Positions 19,134-27,282 of a stretch of 49,449 nt of DNA are shown piece by piece; the stretch's first letter is position 1; every line of letters begins with the position of its first letter. The DNA lies in contig JAAYCB010000329.1 in assembly GCA_012744395.1 (NCBI GenBank), forward strand, positions 1 through 49,449, given 5' to 3'. The notes under the pieces were generated by a model that saw only the letters and a list, made by a program, of their open reading frames with translations, searched no databases and was not told the origin of the DNA. This stretch comes from Pirellulaceae bacterium. GTDB taxonomy: Bacteria > Planctomycetota > Planctomycetia > Pirellulales > Thermoguttaceae. Both the position numbers and the translations under genes were made by a program.

Positions 19134-20339
19134 ATGCCCAGAATCCCCGCCGCCATCGCAGTCGTGATGCTCGTGGCCACCTGCATCGGGTTCAACACCG
19201 CTCGATTCCCAGTGGTCCTCGAGATGGCGGCCGTTCAGGGCAGCTCCCAGCAACCCCGGCTTATCATCCGTGTCGAAGACGCCGAGCCGCCGGCAGACCT
19301 GTCGAGCGGCGACCGGGCCGGCGATCAGGAGGAATCGGAACGGGCCGGGCAACCGCGGGGAGCCGGCGATGCGGACTGGGACGGCTCCAGCGGAATCAAG
19401 CCGAGCCGGTCCGGTGGCAAACGGCCGGGATCAAAAGACTCGCCGTGGGGGAATGGACGCGCGCAGAAAGAATCGAGGCCGGTGAGAAGCGTCAGACCCG
19501 TGGTCGCCTCGATAGGCAGGGCTGCCGACCCAGCCCAGGCAGAAGATGGCTTGCGCGGCAGCGTCCAGGCCCGCGAACAACCCGATCGCTACGCCGACGG
19601 CGATTCCGGCCCTCCGGGTGGAATGGCCCCAAGCCGGTACGGTTACGGAGACCTCGGTACGGAGACCGAGGACGATCCGGCGGACTCCTGCGAGGAATCG
19701 ACCGATCCGTATGAATCCGCTGCGGACGAGGCGGATAACGCCCGCAGAAGCTCGCCGGCCTCGAATTCCTACGGCAATTCCGATACGGATGACAGCACGG
19801 ATTCCTACGGCAGTTCCTACAGCAGTTCCGATTCCGATTCCGATACGGATGACAGCGCGGATTCCTACGGCAGTTCCGATTCCGGTTCCGATACGGATGG
19901 CAGCGCGGATTCCTACGGCAGTTCCTACGGGGGCTTGGATGAAGATTCTTACGGGGATCCATACGGCAGTTCGAGCGGAGACGCGAGTTGGGCCCGCCAG
20001 GAACCGCCGACCGCAACGACGGCAGAAGGCCATCGTGGCGGGCCTGGCTCCCATGCCGGTTCGGCAGGGACCGCCGACGCGGCGGTCCGCAGGCCGCAAG
20101 GCCTCGACCTGGTGCCGGTGGCGGCGGATTCCGGCGCAGGCCAGGCGGGGCAGAATCGCTTCGGCGCCGAGCAATCCGCCCGCCACCGCGAAGAGAACGG
20201 CGGCGGCTGGCAAGACGCCGCGGAGACCGGGAAAGGGGTGATTCCCCTGCCGCCCGTCGATGGGACCGTCAGCCCGCCAAACGTCCGCCCTACGCCGTAC
20301 GGCTCGATCCCCATTTATCCCTCGACGAATTCCGCTTGA
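19134..20339 (+). CDS. Secreted low-complexity protein with Ser/Asp/Tyr repeats
   Basis: A 401-residue exported protein with a signal peptide (hydrophobic about 6-20). The rest has no recognised domain and is rich in Gly, Ser, Asp, Glu, Pro and Arg. Residues about 215-285 carry tandem units built on DSYGSS and SDSDTDD, encoded by repeats of GATTCCTACGGCAGTTCC-like DNA (19790-19930). Acidic Ser-Asp repeats in secreted proteins often bind calcium or act as stalks; function here is unknown. ATG 19134 gives the signal peptide and has GGAG upstream; the open frame extends upstream into ferrochelatase without coding character. Confidence 0.6.
   Translation: MPRIPAAIAVVMLVATCIGFNTARFPVVLEMAAVQGSSQQPRLIIRVEDAEPPADLSSGDRAGDQEESERAGQPRGAGDADWDGSSGIKPSRSGGKRPGSKDSPWGNGRAQKESRPVRSVRPVVASIGRAADPAQAEDGLRGSVQAREQPDRYADGDSGPPGGMAPSRYGYGDLGTETEDDPADSCEESTDPYESAADEADNARRSSPASNSYGNSDTDDSTDSYGSSYSSSDSDSDTDDSADSYGSSDSGSDTDGSADSYGSSYGGLDEDSYGDPYGSSSGDASWARQEPPTATTAEGHRGGPGSHAGSAGTADAAVRRPQGLDLVPVAADSGAGQAGQNRFGAEQSARHREENGGGWQDAAETGKGVIPLPPVDGTVSPPNVRPTPYGSIPIYPSTNSA
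19790..19945 (+). repeat. In-gene tandem repeat coding for Ser/Asp/Tyr-rich units
   Basis: GATTCCTACGGCAGTTCC and CCGATACGGATG(A/G)CAGC recur in tandem with small variations, about 60 bases per large unit, with shorter TTCCGA repeats inside. Such direct repeats tend to expand and contract. Confidence 0.7.
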
Positions 20340-20393
20340 GTCGCAGCCCGGCCGAATCGCCCGGCTGGCTCTTCCGGCCGTGCAGACAACGCG

Positions 20394-20421
20394 TTGACCA
20401 ATCGCCAGCCCCCCCTATAAT
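20394..20421 (+). promoter_or_regulatory. Sigma-70-type promoter of thioredoxin gene
   Basis: TTGACC (20394-20399), a 16-base spacer and a perfect TATAAT (20416-20421), about 137 bases before the thioredoxin ATG. Confidence 0.6.
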
Positions 20422-20557
20422 CGAGGCAAGCTTCGCCGCGGATCGATTTTCGGGAGGCGAACGGGCAGCATCACGGGGAGGATGCCCTTGGATCGTGGAT
20501 GTTTACTCGGGGGCCGTTCCCCATTCAGGGCCGCCGGCTGGATAAGGAGATGAATTG

Positions 20558-20884
20558 ATGGCAGATGTCGCCGAAGTCACCGACAGCAACTTCCAGGCCG
20601 AGGTTCTCGAGGCGTCGGAACCGGTGCTGGTCGATTTCTGGGCACCTTGGTGTGGACCGTGCCGAGCGATTGCGCCGATGATCGCCGAGCTTGCCGCCGA
20701 AAACGCCGGCGTCGCGAAAATCGTCAAAATCAACGTCGACGAGTCTCCCGGCACCGCCGCCCAATACCAGATCAATAGCATCCCGACGCTGATCATCTTC
20801 AAAGCTGGACAGGTGGTCGAGATGTTTCAGGGGGTCCAGCAGAAGAGCCGCGTGCAGGATGCATTGCAGCAGGCCTTGAGCTGA
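20558..20884 (+). CDS. trxA: Thioredoxin
   Basis: A 108-residue thioredoxin of standard length. The active site WCGPC is at 31-35 within VDFWAPWCGPCR, and the cis-Pro loop reads INSIPTLIIFKAG. It reduces disulfides in cytoplasmic proteins using thioredoxin reductase. There is no signal peptide, so it acts in the cytoplasm. ATG 20558 has an AAGGAGA ribosome site seven bases upstream. It has its own promoter and lies between two genes for secreted low-complexity proteins, the downstream one extremely Cys-rich and convergent. Confidence 0.96.
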   Translation: MADVAEVTDSNFQAEVLEASEPVLVDFWAPWCGPCRAIAPMIAELAAENAGVAKIVKINVDESPGTAAQYQINSIPTLIIFKAGQVVEMFQGVQQKSRVQDALQQALS

Positions 20885-20895
20885 ACGTGGGGCAA

Positions 20896-20988
20896 GGGTT
20901 CAAGGACCAGTCCCCGATCGCCAAGAGTGGGCACGACCGGGCCTTTGACTGGGACCACCGGACTTGAGGGGCCGTGGACCTTGAACCT
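20896..20988 (+). repeat. Dispersed intergenic repeat, copy B (inverted ends)
   Basis: Bounded by GGGTTCAAGG (20896-20905) and CCTTGAACCT (20979-20988), with the core ACGACCGGGCCTTTGAC at 20933-20949. It starts 12 bases after the thioredoxin stop. Layout equals copy A. Confidence 0.6.
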
Positions 20989-21082
20989 TGTCGAGCGTGG
21001 GACCGCAGATAGGGGCAAAGACAGGGGAAGCCGAGCGCCGAGCGAGTGCCGCAACCGGGTCGGCCGTGGTCCAGACGGGCGC

Positions 21083-21122
21083 AAAAAAACCGGACCTTCC
21101 CAAAACCGAGGGAAGATCCGGT
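21083..21122 (-). terminator. Rho-independent terminator of the Cys/Pro-repeat gene
   Basis: On the minus strand, ACCGGATCTTCCC pairs with GGGAAGGTCCGGT (one internal mismatch), followed by seven T. It lies 128 bases past the gene stop, so it fits this minus-strand gene. Confidence 0.8.
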
Positions 21123-21249
21123 ATGACCGTAGGACCATCCGGAGGAGGCAACAGGGCGTTCTTCAAACTGGATGGCCGTGATCCGATGCACCGGCCCAGG
21201 CGGCGCCGGGGAACCGGGGCCGGAGCGATGCGGACAATCCCGACACGCA

Positions 21250-21960
21250 CTAGGCCTTGGGGGCCGGGGGCGGAGCCGGAGCGGCAGCGGGGGCCGGAGC
21301 TGCTTCGGCCGGCGCGCACGTGGCCGGTTCGCAGGCGGCCGGCGCGCACGTGGCCGGAGCGCAGGTGGCCGGGCGGCAGGCACGCAGCCGAGCCAGCAGG
21401 CCGCAGCGCTTCGGGCCGCAGGTGGCCGGTTCGCAAGCAGCTGGGCCGCAGGTGGCCGGCTCGCAGGCGACCGGGGCGCAAGTGGCCGGCTCGCAAGCAG
21501 CCGGTTCACAGGCAACCGGCTCACAGACAGCCGGTTCACAAGCGGCCGGCGCGCAGATGGCCGGTTCACAAGCAGCCGGAGCGCAGGTGGCCAGTTCACA
21601 AGCAGCCGGAGCGCAGGTGTCCGGACGGCAGGCACGCAGCCGAGCCAACAGGCCGCAGCGCTTCGGCGCGCAGGTGGCCGGTTCGCAGACAGCCGGCGCA
21701 CAAGTGGCCGGTTCGCAGACAGCCGGAGCGCAGGTGTCCGGGCGGCTGCTCCTCATGCGAGCAAACAGGCCGGCACGCTTCGGGCCGCAGGTGGCCGGTT
21801 CGCACACGGCCGGGGCGCAGGTGACCGGTTCGCAAGCAGCCGGCGCGCACGTCTTCGGGGCGCACGTCTTCGGGCGGCATGTTCGCGCTGCCTCCGCCGT
21901 GGCAACAACGCTCAGCATCGCGAACATGGTCGCGACACAGAAAACCAAGGTGCGATTCAT
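21250..21960 (-). CDS. Secreted Cys/Pro pentapeptide-repeat protein
   Basis: A 236-residue exported protein with a clear signal peptide (MNRTLVFCVATMFAMLSVVATAEA). The mature part is almost entirely a five-residue repeat [TAVI]-C-x-P-x, mostly TCAPA, ACEPA and TCEPx/TCGPx forms. I count 30 pentads in blocks of 7, 5, 14 and 4, separated by three copies of a basic linker RCGLLARLRACRPD (first copy lacks its two Cys). The tail is Ala/Pro only. This gives 34 Cys after the signal peptide. ATG 21960 has a GGAGGG ribosome site and the gene a strong terminator. I know no characterised family with this exact pattern. Export plus Cys every fifth residue suggests a disulfide-linked structural or metal-binding envelope protein. 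Confidence 0.8.
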   Translation of the reverse strand: MNRTLVFCVATMFAMLSVVATAEAARTCRPKTCAPKTCAPAACEPVTCAPAVCEPATCGPKRAGLFARMRSSRPDTCAPAVCEPATCAPAVCEPATCAPKRCGLLARLRACRPDTCAPAACELATCAPAACEPAICAPAACEPAVCEPVACEPAACEPATCAPVACEPATCGPAACEPATCGPKRCGLLARLRACRPATCAPATCAPAACEPATCAPAEAAPAPAAAPAPPPAPKA

Positions 21961-22548
21961 TCAAGAACCCTCCAACTTAACAGGTACCGTAGCGTCAAGG
22001 GATCCGCTCTCATCTCGGCCGTCTCCCGTGAATTGCTCCCCAGCAACGACGGCCAGCGGCCGGAGAGCCACGAAAATCAAGCTGTGCCGTGCCGACCCAC
22101 GACAACCCCGCCCTGTGTAAGGTTTGCGGTCTAGGTCGACATTGACAATCTCACAGCTTAGATGGTTAAGTTAGCATGGATGATTTCGATGTCAAGCGGT
22201 TAGGAACGGGAAAATGGAAAGTATGGGCACTTTCTGAAGACCAGAGGGGTCCAAGAAAAGGCTGAGCGGCCTGGATTTGAGCAACGAGACCGCCCCCAGA
22301 AACAAAAAAACGAGCGGGATTTCCTTCCATCCCGCTCGTGAGTCGGTCTCGTAAACTATTGTCTTAAAAAGATTTACAGATACAGAGCATCCGCCGGCTG
22401 GCGTACGTCCGCCGGCGGTACCGTTTCTGCAAAGGGCTGGCCACCGTGGCATGCGGCCGTGATTCCGCGGCCTTTTTTCACTGCTGGTTCCGCCGGCACG
22501 CGAGCCGGCGTCTTCGCCACAGGCAGCAGCCGCGGCGCGGAGGCCGCC
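21961..22548. other. Non-coding region between Cys/Pro-repeat gene and lipoprotein gene
   Basis: This 588-base stretch is locally less GC-rich (about 22.1-22.4 kb). It holds the terminator at 22303-22339 and presumably the promoter of the Cys/Pro-repeat gene, for which I see no textbook match. An open frame in the last 170 bases overlaps the lipoprotein end and looks spurious. Confidence 0.5.
22303..22339 (-). terminator. Rho-independent terminator downstream of the lipoprotein gene
   Basis: A perfect 11-base stem ACGAGCGGGAT (22310-22320) / ATCCCGCTCGT (22329-22339), followed on the minus strand by seven T. It is about 210 bases beyond the lipoprotein stop. Confidence 0.85.
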
Positions 22549-23148
22549 TCAACGCTGAACGGCCTGCGTGTTTGCCGGGCGTTGGGCTTGAATCGGCACA
22601 TTCTCCTGCTCTCGATCCTGAATCGCTGCACGGAGCATGTCCAGTTTTCTCAGCGTCTCCGCAAGGTTCTCGAAATCGAGCAGCAGCGGCGGCTGGTCGG
22701 GAAACACGGTTGCCGCCATCCCTGCGATCCGCCACCCATCGGGCGACTTGCGGAGCATCCAGAGCATGTCGTCGGTTCGAGGATGTCCGTCGGCGCCCAC
22801 GTCCGTCCAGGTTGCCGAGACCCGCGCGCCACCGCCTTCCAGATACTGAACCTTGCCGACCTCGAACGTGGCCGTATCGCTGCCTCGCGGCGCGACTTCG
22901 ATCCCCAATTGGGCCACTTGCGTTCGCGCGGTCGACGTGAACATCGCCGCGGCCTTGGAATCGTTGCCCTCGCGGATCGCCTGCAAGAATTCGGTCACGG
23001 CAACTGCCGGCGGTTCCGCGCTGGTCTCGGCCGAGGCCTGGGTACCGCCGGGGGATGCCGGCGCCGGCCCCCCGCGATCGGATTTTTGACAACCGAACCC
23101 CACAACGCCAAGCAAAGCCAGCAACAGCATCCATTCTCTGCAACGCAT
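22549..23148 (-). CDS. Putative lipoprotein of unknown function
   Basis: A 199-residue protein with a lipoprotein signal (MRCREWMLLLALLGVVGFGC): the lipobox ends at Cys20. A Pro/Ala/Ser linker follows, then a compact domain (about 48-170) beginning VTEFLQAIREGNDSKAAAMFTSTAR, which has the look of an NTF2/DUF4878-like fold used in many small periplasmic lipoproteins. The C-terminal 30 residues are polar. ATG 23148 has GAGGAGA upstream. The function is unknown. Confidence 0.65.
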   Translation of the reverse strand: MRCREWMLLLALLGVVGFGCQKSDRGGPAPASPGGTQASAETSAEPPAVAVTEFLQAIREGNDSKAAAMFTSTARTQVAQLGIEVAPRGSDTATFEVGKVQYLEGGGARVSATWTDVGADGHPRTDDMLWMLRKSPDGWRIAGMAATVFPDQPPLLLDFENLAETLRKLDMLRAAIQDREQENVPIQAQRPANTQAVQR

Positions 23149-23343
23149 CCTGCCGATCTCCTCGATTGAGTTGCCAAATCTCGCGAAGCAGGGAAGACCA
23201 CCACGTCAACAATCGGGGCATCCTCCGCCTCGCTGCCGGGATGTGACTCCCGAACTCCGAGAGCGGCGGCGGGCCGGCCGCGCGGCCGGTCCGCGACCGA
23301 GCTCAACGGAGGGCGAGGAGTGTCGCAAGAACCGAGACTCGCG

Positions 23344-24300
23344 TCAAGACAAGAAATCGAGGCGTTTGCGGCGGGAATCTTGGCGCGCGACGCAGCGCGG
23401 AGCACGTCCGCGTCCTCCTACCCCGAGTGCCAAACGCGCGCCGTTTTGCGGGAGAAGAGCCAACCTCCCTGCCGCGGACGCGGCGGCGCGGTGGCCGGCC
23501 GGGCCGCGGTGGCCAGACCCGCCTTGGAGAATCCAGAGGAAGATTGCCAGCAAGATTACAGCCGCCAGGGCAAGCACAACGATCAGGCCCAGGCGCGGAC
23601 CGGCCTTGCGACGCGCCGCCCGCCGCAGCCCGCCGGCCGGCACGGCACGCGTCGATGAAACCACCGGCGGCTCCAGCGCGCCATCGGCTGCCGGCTGAAG
23701 CGCAGGAAACACCGACCCCGCCTCCCGCCAGTCCGCCCAACCTTCGCGCCAGACGAACGTCTCGGAACTGATCCGGCCTTCGTTCAACCAGGTCTGCACC
23801 ATGTCCGGTTGGGCCGGACCAAACTGGCCGCCGCTGGGCGGACGAACGTACCAGACGGCCGCGGGCGCTTCGGCAAGCGGGTCGACGATCGGCGCCGCCG
23901 GCCGAAGCGGCACAGCGGGATCCTCGCCGCCAGACATCTCCGCCAGGTTCGCCGCTGCCGCATCGGCCGGCCCGGCCGGGGCCGCCCGCTGCAAATCCGG
24001 CTCCTCCGAGGCCGTCGCATGGCCGGCTTGTCCGCCAACCGGCACGGCAGACTCTTGCGGACCTGCAACGTGCAGTTCCAGGTCTCGCTCGAATTGGCTG
24101 GCCGGATCCGCCGCCGGTCCGGGCGGTGCCGCGTCGACAGGCGACTCGGACGCGTCGGGCGGCTTGCCCGCCTCCGGGGCCGTGCTCTCCGACGGAATCG
24201 TGAATTTCACGCCGCAATACGGGCAGATTCCCCGCCGGCCGGCCAGGAAAGCCTTCACATTGAGTTTATGCCCGTTGGGGCAAGAAAATCGGATTCCCAT
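23344..24300 (-). CDS. Zinc-ribbon and GYF-domain membrane protein
   Basis: A 318-residue protein. The N-terminal zinc-ribbon-like motif has Cys7, Cys26 and Cys29 (FSCPNGHKLNV, ICPYCG). A long Pro/Ala/Glu linker follows to about residue 145. Then comes a GYF_2 domain (WYVRPPSGGQFGPAQPDMVQTWLNEGRI ending in WADWREAGSVFPAL, about 149-200). One transmembrane helix lies near 237-260, with a basic Ala/Gly/Arg tail of doubtful coding quality. This domain set is frequent in planctomycetes; its role is unknown. A TATAAT lies just before the ATG, suggesting a leaderless mRNA. Confidence 0.75.
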   Translation of the reverse strand: MGIRFSCPNGHKLNVKAFLAGRRGICPYCGVKFTIPSESTAPEAGKPPDASESPVDAAPPGPAADPASQFERDLELHVAGPQESAVPVGGQAGHATASEEPDLQRAAPAGPADAAAANLAEMSGGEDPAVPLRPAAPIVDPLAEAPAAVWYVRPPSGGQFGPAQPDMVQTWLNEGRISSETFVWREGWADWREAGSVFPALQPAADGALEPPVVSSTRAVPAGGLRRAARRKAGPRLGLIVVLALAAVILLAIFLWILQGGSGHRGPAGHRAAASAAGRLALLPQNGARLALGVGGRGRAPRCVARQDSRRKRLDFLS

Positions 24301-24306
24301 GACACT

Positions 24307-24334
24307 ATTATAACCTCGCTGGGCGGGCAGTCAG
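24307..24334 (-). promoter_or_regulatory. Promoter giving a probably leaderless mRNA
   Basis: On the minus strand, CTGACT (24334-24329), a 16-base spacer and a perfect TATAAT (24312-24307) end six bases before the ATG at 24300. Transcription would start at or within two bases of the A of ATG. The -35 lies inside the adjacent repeat end. Confidence 0.5.
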
Positions 24335-24656
24335 CGGTCAGCGGTCAGCCGTCAGTTGTCAGTGGGCTTTCCGCAGGGCGCCCCGGATTGGGTAGCCGAT
24401 CGCGCGCCCGCATGCTCCGCGCTTTCGGGGGGGAGGGTCGGTTGCGCCGGTCGCGGATGCCGAGGGTGGGCTCGGCGGCCCTTATCGCTTCATCGTTCAG
24501 CGGCTCTGCCGTGGCAAGCAGGGCAGCGGTCTGTAGACGCGGAGACCGCTGCGCGGAGTCTGCGGTTGGCGATGAAAACGCCTTCCGCGCAAAGTGGCTC
24601 TTGGCGCCCCACTCCAAAGACTCAGACGCCCTGACCGCCGACCGCTGACCGCTGAC
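24330..24656. repeat. 327-base element with 17-base perfect inverted ends
   Basis: GTCAGCGGTCAGCGGTC (24330-24346) is matched by its exact reverse complement at 24640-24656. The ends are themselves built of the tandem unit GTCAGCG. No transposase is inside. The layout resembles a miniature inverted-repeat element or a pair of short repeats. Confidence 0.55.
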
Positions 24657-24673
24657 GGCGATCCGCTGCCCGA

Positions 24674-26056
24674 TCACTCGGCCACCTGGTGGCCCGATTC
24701 CTGAAGACCGAGGCGTTTCATTTTCTTGTAGAGTGTCGTGCGGTTGATTCCGAGCGCGTCGGCGGTCTCGTGGCGATTCCAGTTGTGGATTTCCAGCGCC
24801 TCGCGGATGATCTGGCGTTCGGGGCCTTCGAGGGCCTCGCGGAGTGTTCGCGTGCCGATCGGTTCGACGTGGACTGGGCCATGTTGAGCGAGGGCTGGGG
24901 GCAAATCCTCCAGTCCGATCGTCGGCCGTTTGCCGAGCAGGACGGCCCGTTCGATCACATTTTGCAGCTCGCGCACGTTGCCCGGCCAGCCGTAGGCCTG
25001 GAGGGCCGCCATCGCCGCATCGGTGAAGCCTGCGACGTGCTTGCCGTTCTCGCTGCAAACGGACTGGAGAAAGTGGTTTGCCAGCAGGGGGATGTCGCCG
25101 ATCCGATCGCGGAGGGCCGGCAATTCAATATTAATGACATTGATGCGGTAGAACAGGTCCTGGCGGAACCGGCCTTCCGCGACGGCCCGCGCCAGGTTGT
25201 CGTTGGTGGCCAGGATGACTCGGGTGTCGATCGTGCAAGTCTCCGTGCCGCCGACCTGTTCGAACTCGAAATCCTGAAGGACGCGAAGCAGCTTGACTTG
25301 CATGCCCATGCTGGCCGTGCCGATCTCGTCGAGGAAGACCGACCCTCCGTCGGCCTGCTTGAACTTCCCCATCTTGTCGCCGGCAGCGCCGGTGAACGCC
25401 CCGGCCACGTGGCCGAACAGTTCACTTTCCAGGAGCGTTTCGGGCAGCGCGCCGCAGGCGACTTCGACAAACGGGCGGTCGCGCCGCGCGCTGCGGCGGT
25501 GGATCGCCCTGGCGATCATCGACTTGCCCGTCCCGCTCTCCCCGGTGATCAGCACCGTCGCCCGCGTATCCGCAACGCTGTCGATCACGTCGAAGATCTT
25601 CCGCATGCGATGGTCGCTGCCGACGACGTTTTCCATGCCGAAACGGAAATCGAGTTGTGTCTTGAGATTCTCGTTTTCCTCCAGCACGCGCTGCTGGTTG
25701 AGGGCGCGCTGGATCGACATCTCCAACTCGTCGTCGATCAGCGGCTTGGTGAGGAAATCGAACGCTCCTTGCCGGATCGCCTCGACCGCCGAGTCGACCG
25801 TGCCGTAGCCGGTGATCATGATCACCGAGGTTCTGGGACGTTCGCGGCGGCAATCGGCGAGCAGATCGAAGCCGTCGCCGTCGGGCAAGCGGACATCCAG
25901 GAGGGCCACGTCGTAGGCGCGGTGTGCGATCGCGCTGCGAGCGCGCTGGCAATTCTGCGCGGTGTCCACGTCATACCCCTGGCCTCGCAGCCAGTCGGCC
26001 ATTGAAGCGAGAATCTGCCGGTCATCGTCGACCAACAGGAGAGTGCCCTTGCTCAT
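24674..26056 (-). CDS. Sigma-54-dependent response regulator (NtrC/AtoC type)
   Basis: A 460-residue activator in three parts. The receiver (1-120) has the phospho-acceptor Asp54 in [11 protein letters not shown] and Lys105 in TKPL. The AAA+ domain (about 145-380) has Walker A GESGTGKS, an intact GAFTGA sigma-54-contact loop, and [12 protein letters not shown] Fis-type helix-turn-helix ends the protein ([24 protein letters not shown]). It opens sigma-54 promoters when phosphorylated. No partner kinase is adjacent. Upstream (574 bases, divergent) lies a NarL-type regulator. Its targets are not known. Confidence 0.93.
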   Translation of the reverse strand: MSKGTLLLVDDDRQILASMADWLRGQGYDVDTAQNCQRARSAIAHRAYDVALLDVRLPDGDGFDLLADCRRERPRTSVIMITGYGTVDSAVEAIRQGAFDFLTKPLIDDELEMSIQRALNQQRVLEENENLKTQLDFRFGMENVVGSDHRMRKIFDVIDSVADTRATVLITGESGTGKSMIARAIHRRSARRDRPFVEVACGALPETLLESELFGHVAGAFTGAAGDKMGKFKQADGGSVFLDEIGTASMGMQVKLLRVLQDFEFEQVGGTETCTIDTRVILATNDNLARAVAEGRFRQDLFYRINVINIELPALRDRIGDIPLLANHFLQSVCSENGKHVAGFTDAAMAALQAYGWPGNVRELQNVIERAVLLGKRPTIGLEDLPPALAQHGPVHVEPIGTRTLREALEGPERQIIREALEIHNWNRHETADALGINRTTLYKKMKRLGLQESGHQVAE

Positions 26057-26630
26057 GGTGTCTGCCTCGGAGTGGGGGTGTGCCGGACCGCTGGAGCGTC
26101 CAGCGCCGCTGCACCAAGGGTCGTCCGGGATGGTAGTGCGGGAGAGGTGGTTGCCAAAAAGCAGCGCCCCTGGTCGCCAAATATCTACGTCGCAGGACCA
26201 GGCCAGTCAACGCGGAGTTTGCCCATTTTGACACGAGTTGAGCCGGGTTCCGGATCTACCGGGTTTCTTGTCCCGAAGATGCCGGTTTTTCGGGCCGAGC
26301 CCGCCCGCAAAGGAGCCGGTGAGTTGGCAGGAACCCTCGCAGGAAGGGGCCCCGTCTTGCGGCACCCCGCTGTACCGGGGGGGGAAATATTAGTCCCATT
26401 GGGTACTTACAGACCAGCCCGAGGTACGTTACGATTGACTTGGAAACCTAGCCCTTTGGGTGGAGAGATTCCCCCGATGGGTCCAGAATGGGTTGTGTTA
26501 GACGTCTGGAATGCTACTCTTACTAGGGGGGCGACTCGTACGACGGAGCGGTTTACTGCTTGATTCGCCCCCGCGGTATGAGTACAGCGGTACGACGTCA
26601 ACGGTTCTATTTCCTTTTAAGGGTTCCCCA
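26057..26630. other. Divergent intergenic region between two response-regulator genes
   Basis: This 574-base stretch has a different base composition from its neighbours (less GC, many short G and C runs). It contains the motif CCCNNTGGG(T) three times: 26395-26403, 26452-26460 and 26473-26481. No convincing sigma-54 or sigma-70 promoter was found. Confidence 0.5.
26395..26482. promoter_or_regulatory. Three CCCNNTGGGT motifs upstream of the NarL-type gene
   Basis: CCCATTGGGT (26395-26404), CCCTTTGGGT (26452-26461) and CCCGATGGGT (26473-26482) are near-palindromes. The last two are 21 bases apart, two helical turns. They lie 150-240 bases before the NarL-type ATG and could be regulator sites, possibly for autoregulation. 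Confidence 0.4.
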
Positions 26631-27263
26631 ATGAGCGTCAGACTCCTTGTCGTGGACGACCATGAGGTCATACGCACGGGCCTGAAGAGCCTGCTTGCAG
26701 GCTCGGACATCGAGGTGGTGGCGGAGGCTGCGACCGGCAAAGAGGCGATTGAGCAGGCCGAGAGGTCAAGACCCGACGTGATTCTGCTCGACATCCGCAT
26801 GCCGGACGGCGACGGGCTGGCTGCCCTGGAGAAGCTGCGAGGCGTCGTACCGGAGAGCCGCGTGGTCATGCTCTCCACCTATGACAACCCCACCTATGTC
26901 GCTCGAGCCGTCGCCTTGGGCGCCAGCGACTACGTCCTCAAAGGGGCCAGCCGCGAAGACCTGATTGCGACGATCACGGCCGCCGCTGCCGGCGAATCGC
27001 CGTCGCGGGCAGGGGAGCTGCGACGCGTGGCCAGCGCGATGAAGGTCCGCCAGGTGATCGACGACGACGAGGTCCCTCTCACGCAGCGCGAGACCCAGGT
27101 CTTGCGGCACGTCGCCTTGGGCCTGAGCAACAAGGAGATCGGCCGCTCCTTGGAGATCAGCGTCGAAACGGTCAAGGAGCATGTCCAGAACATCCTCCGC
27201 AAGATCGCCGTGAGCGATCGGACCCAGGCCGCCGTTTGGGCCGTCCGCAAAGGGCTGGTATAA
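26631..27263 (+). CDS. NarL/FixJ-type response regulator
   Basis: A 210-residue two-domain regulator. The receiver has Asp9/Asp10, phospho-acceptor Asp54 (ILLDIRMPDGDG) and a Lys in YVLKGAS. The LuxR-type helix-turn-helix is at about 148-205 (LTQRETQVLRHVALGLSNKEIGRSLEISVETVKEHVQNILRKI). ATG 26631 follows AAGGG; the frame is open upstream but without homology. It starts 19 bases before the lactonase-fold gene and may be co-transcribed with it. No kinase is adjacent. Confidence 0.93.
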   Translation: MSVRLLVVDDHEVIRTGLKSLLAGSDIEVVAEAATGKEAIEQAERSRPDVILLDIRMPDGDGLAALEKLRGVVPESRVVMLSTYDNPTYVARAVALGASDYVLKGASREDLIATITAAAAGESPSRAGELRRVASAMKVRQVIDDDEVPLTQRETQVLRHVALGLSNKEIGRSLEISVETVKEHVQNILRKIAVSDRTQAAVWAVRKGLV

Positions 27264-27282
27264 GACGTAAGCGGTTCTCGCC

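Larger units (their letters stand above)
20885..21249. other. Non-coding gap between thioredoxin and the Cys/Pro-repeat gene
   Basis: This 365-base convergent gap contains dispersed repeat copy B (20896-20988) and the minus-strand terminator at 21083-21122. No gene is supported. Confidence 0.6.
24301..24673. other. Gap containing an inverted-repeat-bounded element
   Basis: This 373-base gap lies between the starts/ends of two minus-strand genes. It is almost filled by the element 24330-24656 with 17-base inverted ends. No gene is supported. Confidence 0.55.

Noticed and set aside
21172..22134. Plus-strand repetitive frames opposite the Cys/Pro-repeat gene
   Set aside because: They are repetitive only because the minus-strand gene is. 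The minus strand has the signal peptide, ribosome site and matching terminator.
24689..26005. 438-codon plus-strand frame opposite the NtrC-type regulator
   Set aside because: Antisense shadow of a gene with unmistakable receiver, AAA+ and Fis domains.
26225..26260. TTGACA near 26228 as promoter of the NarL-type gene
   Set aside because: No -10-like hexamer at 16-18 bases, and it is about 400 bases from the gene.
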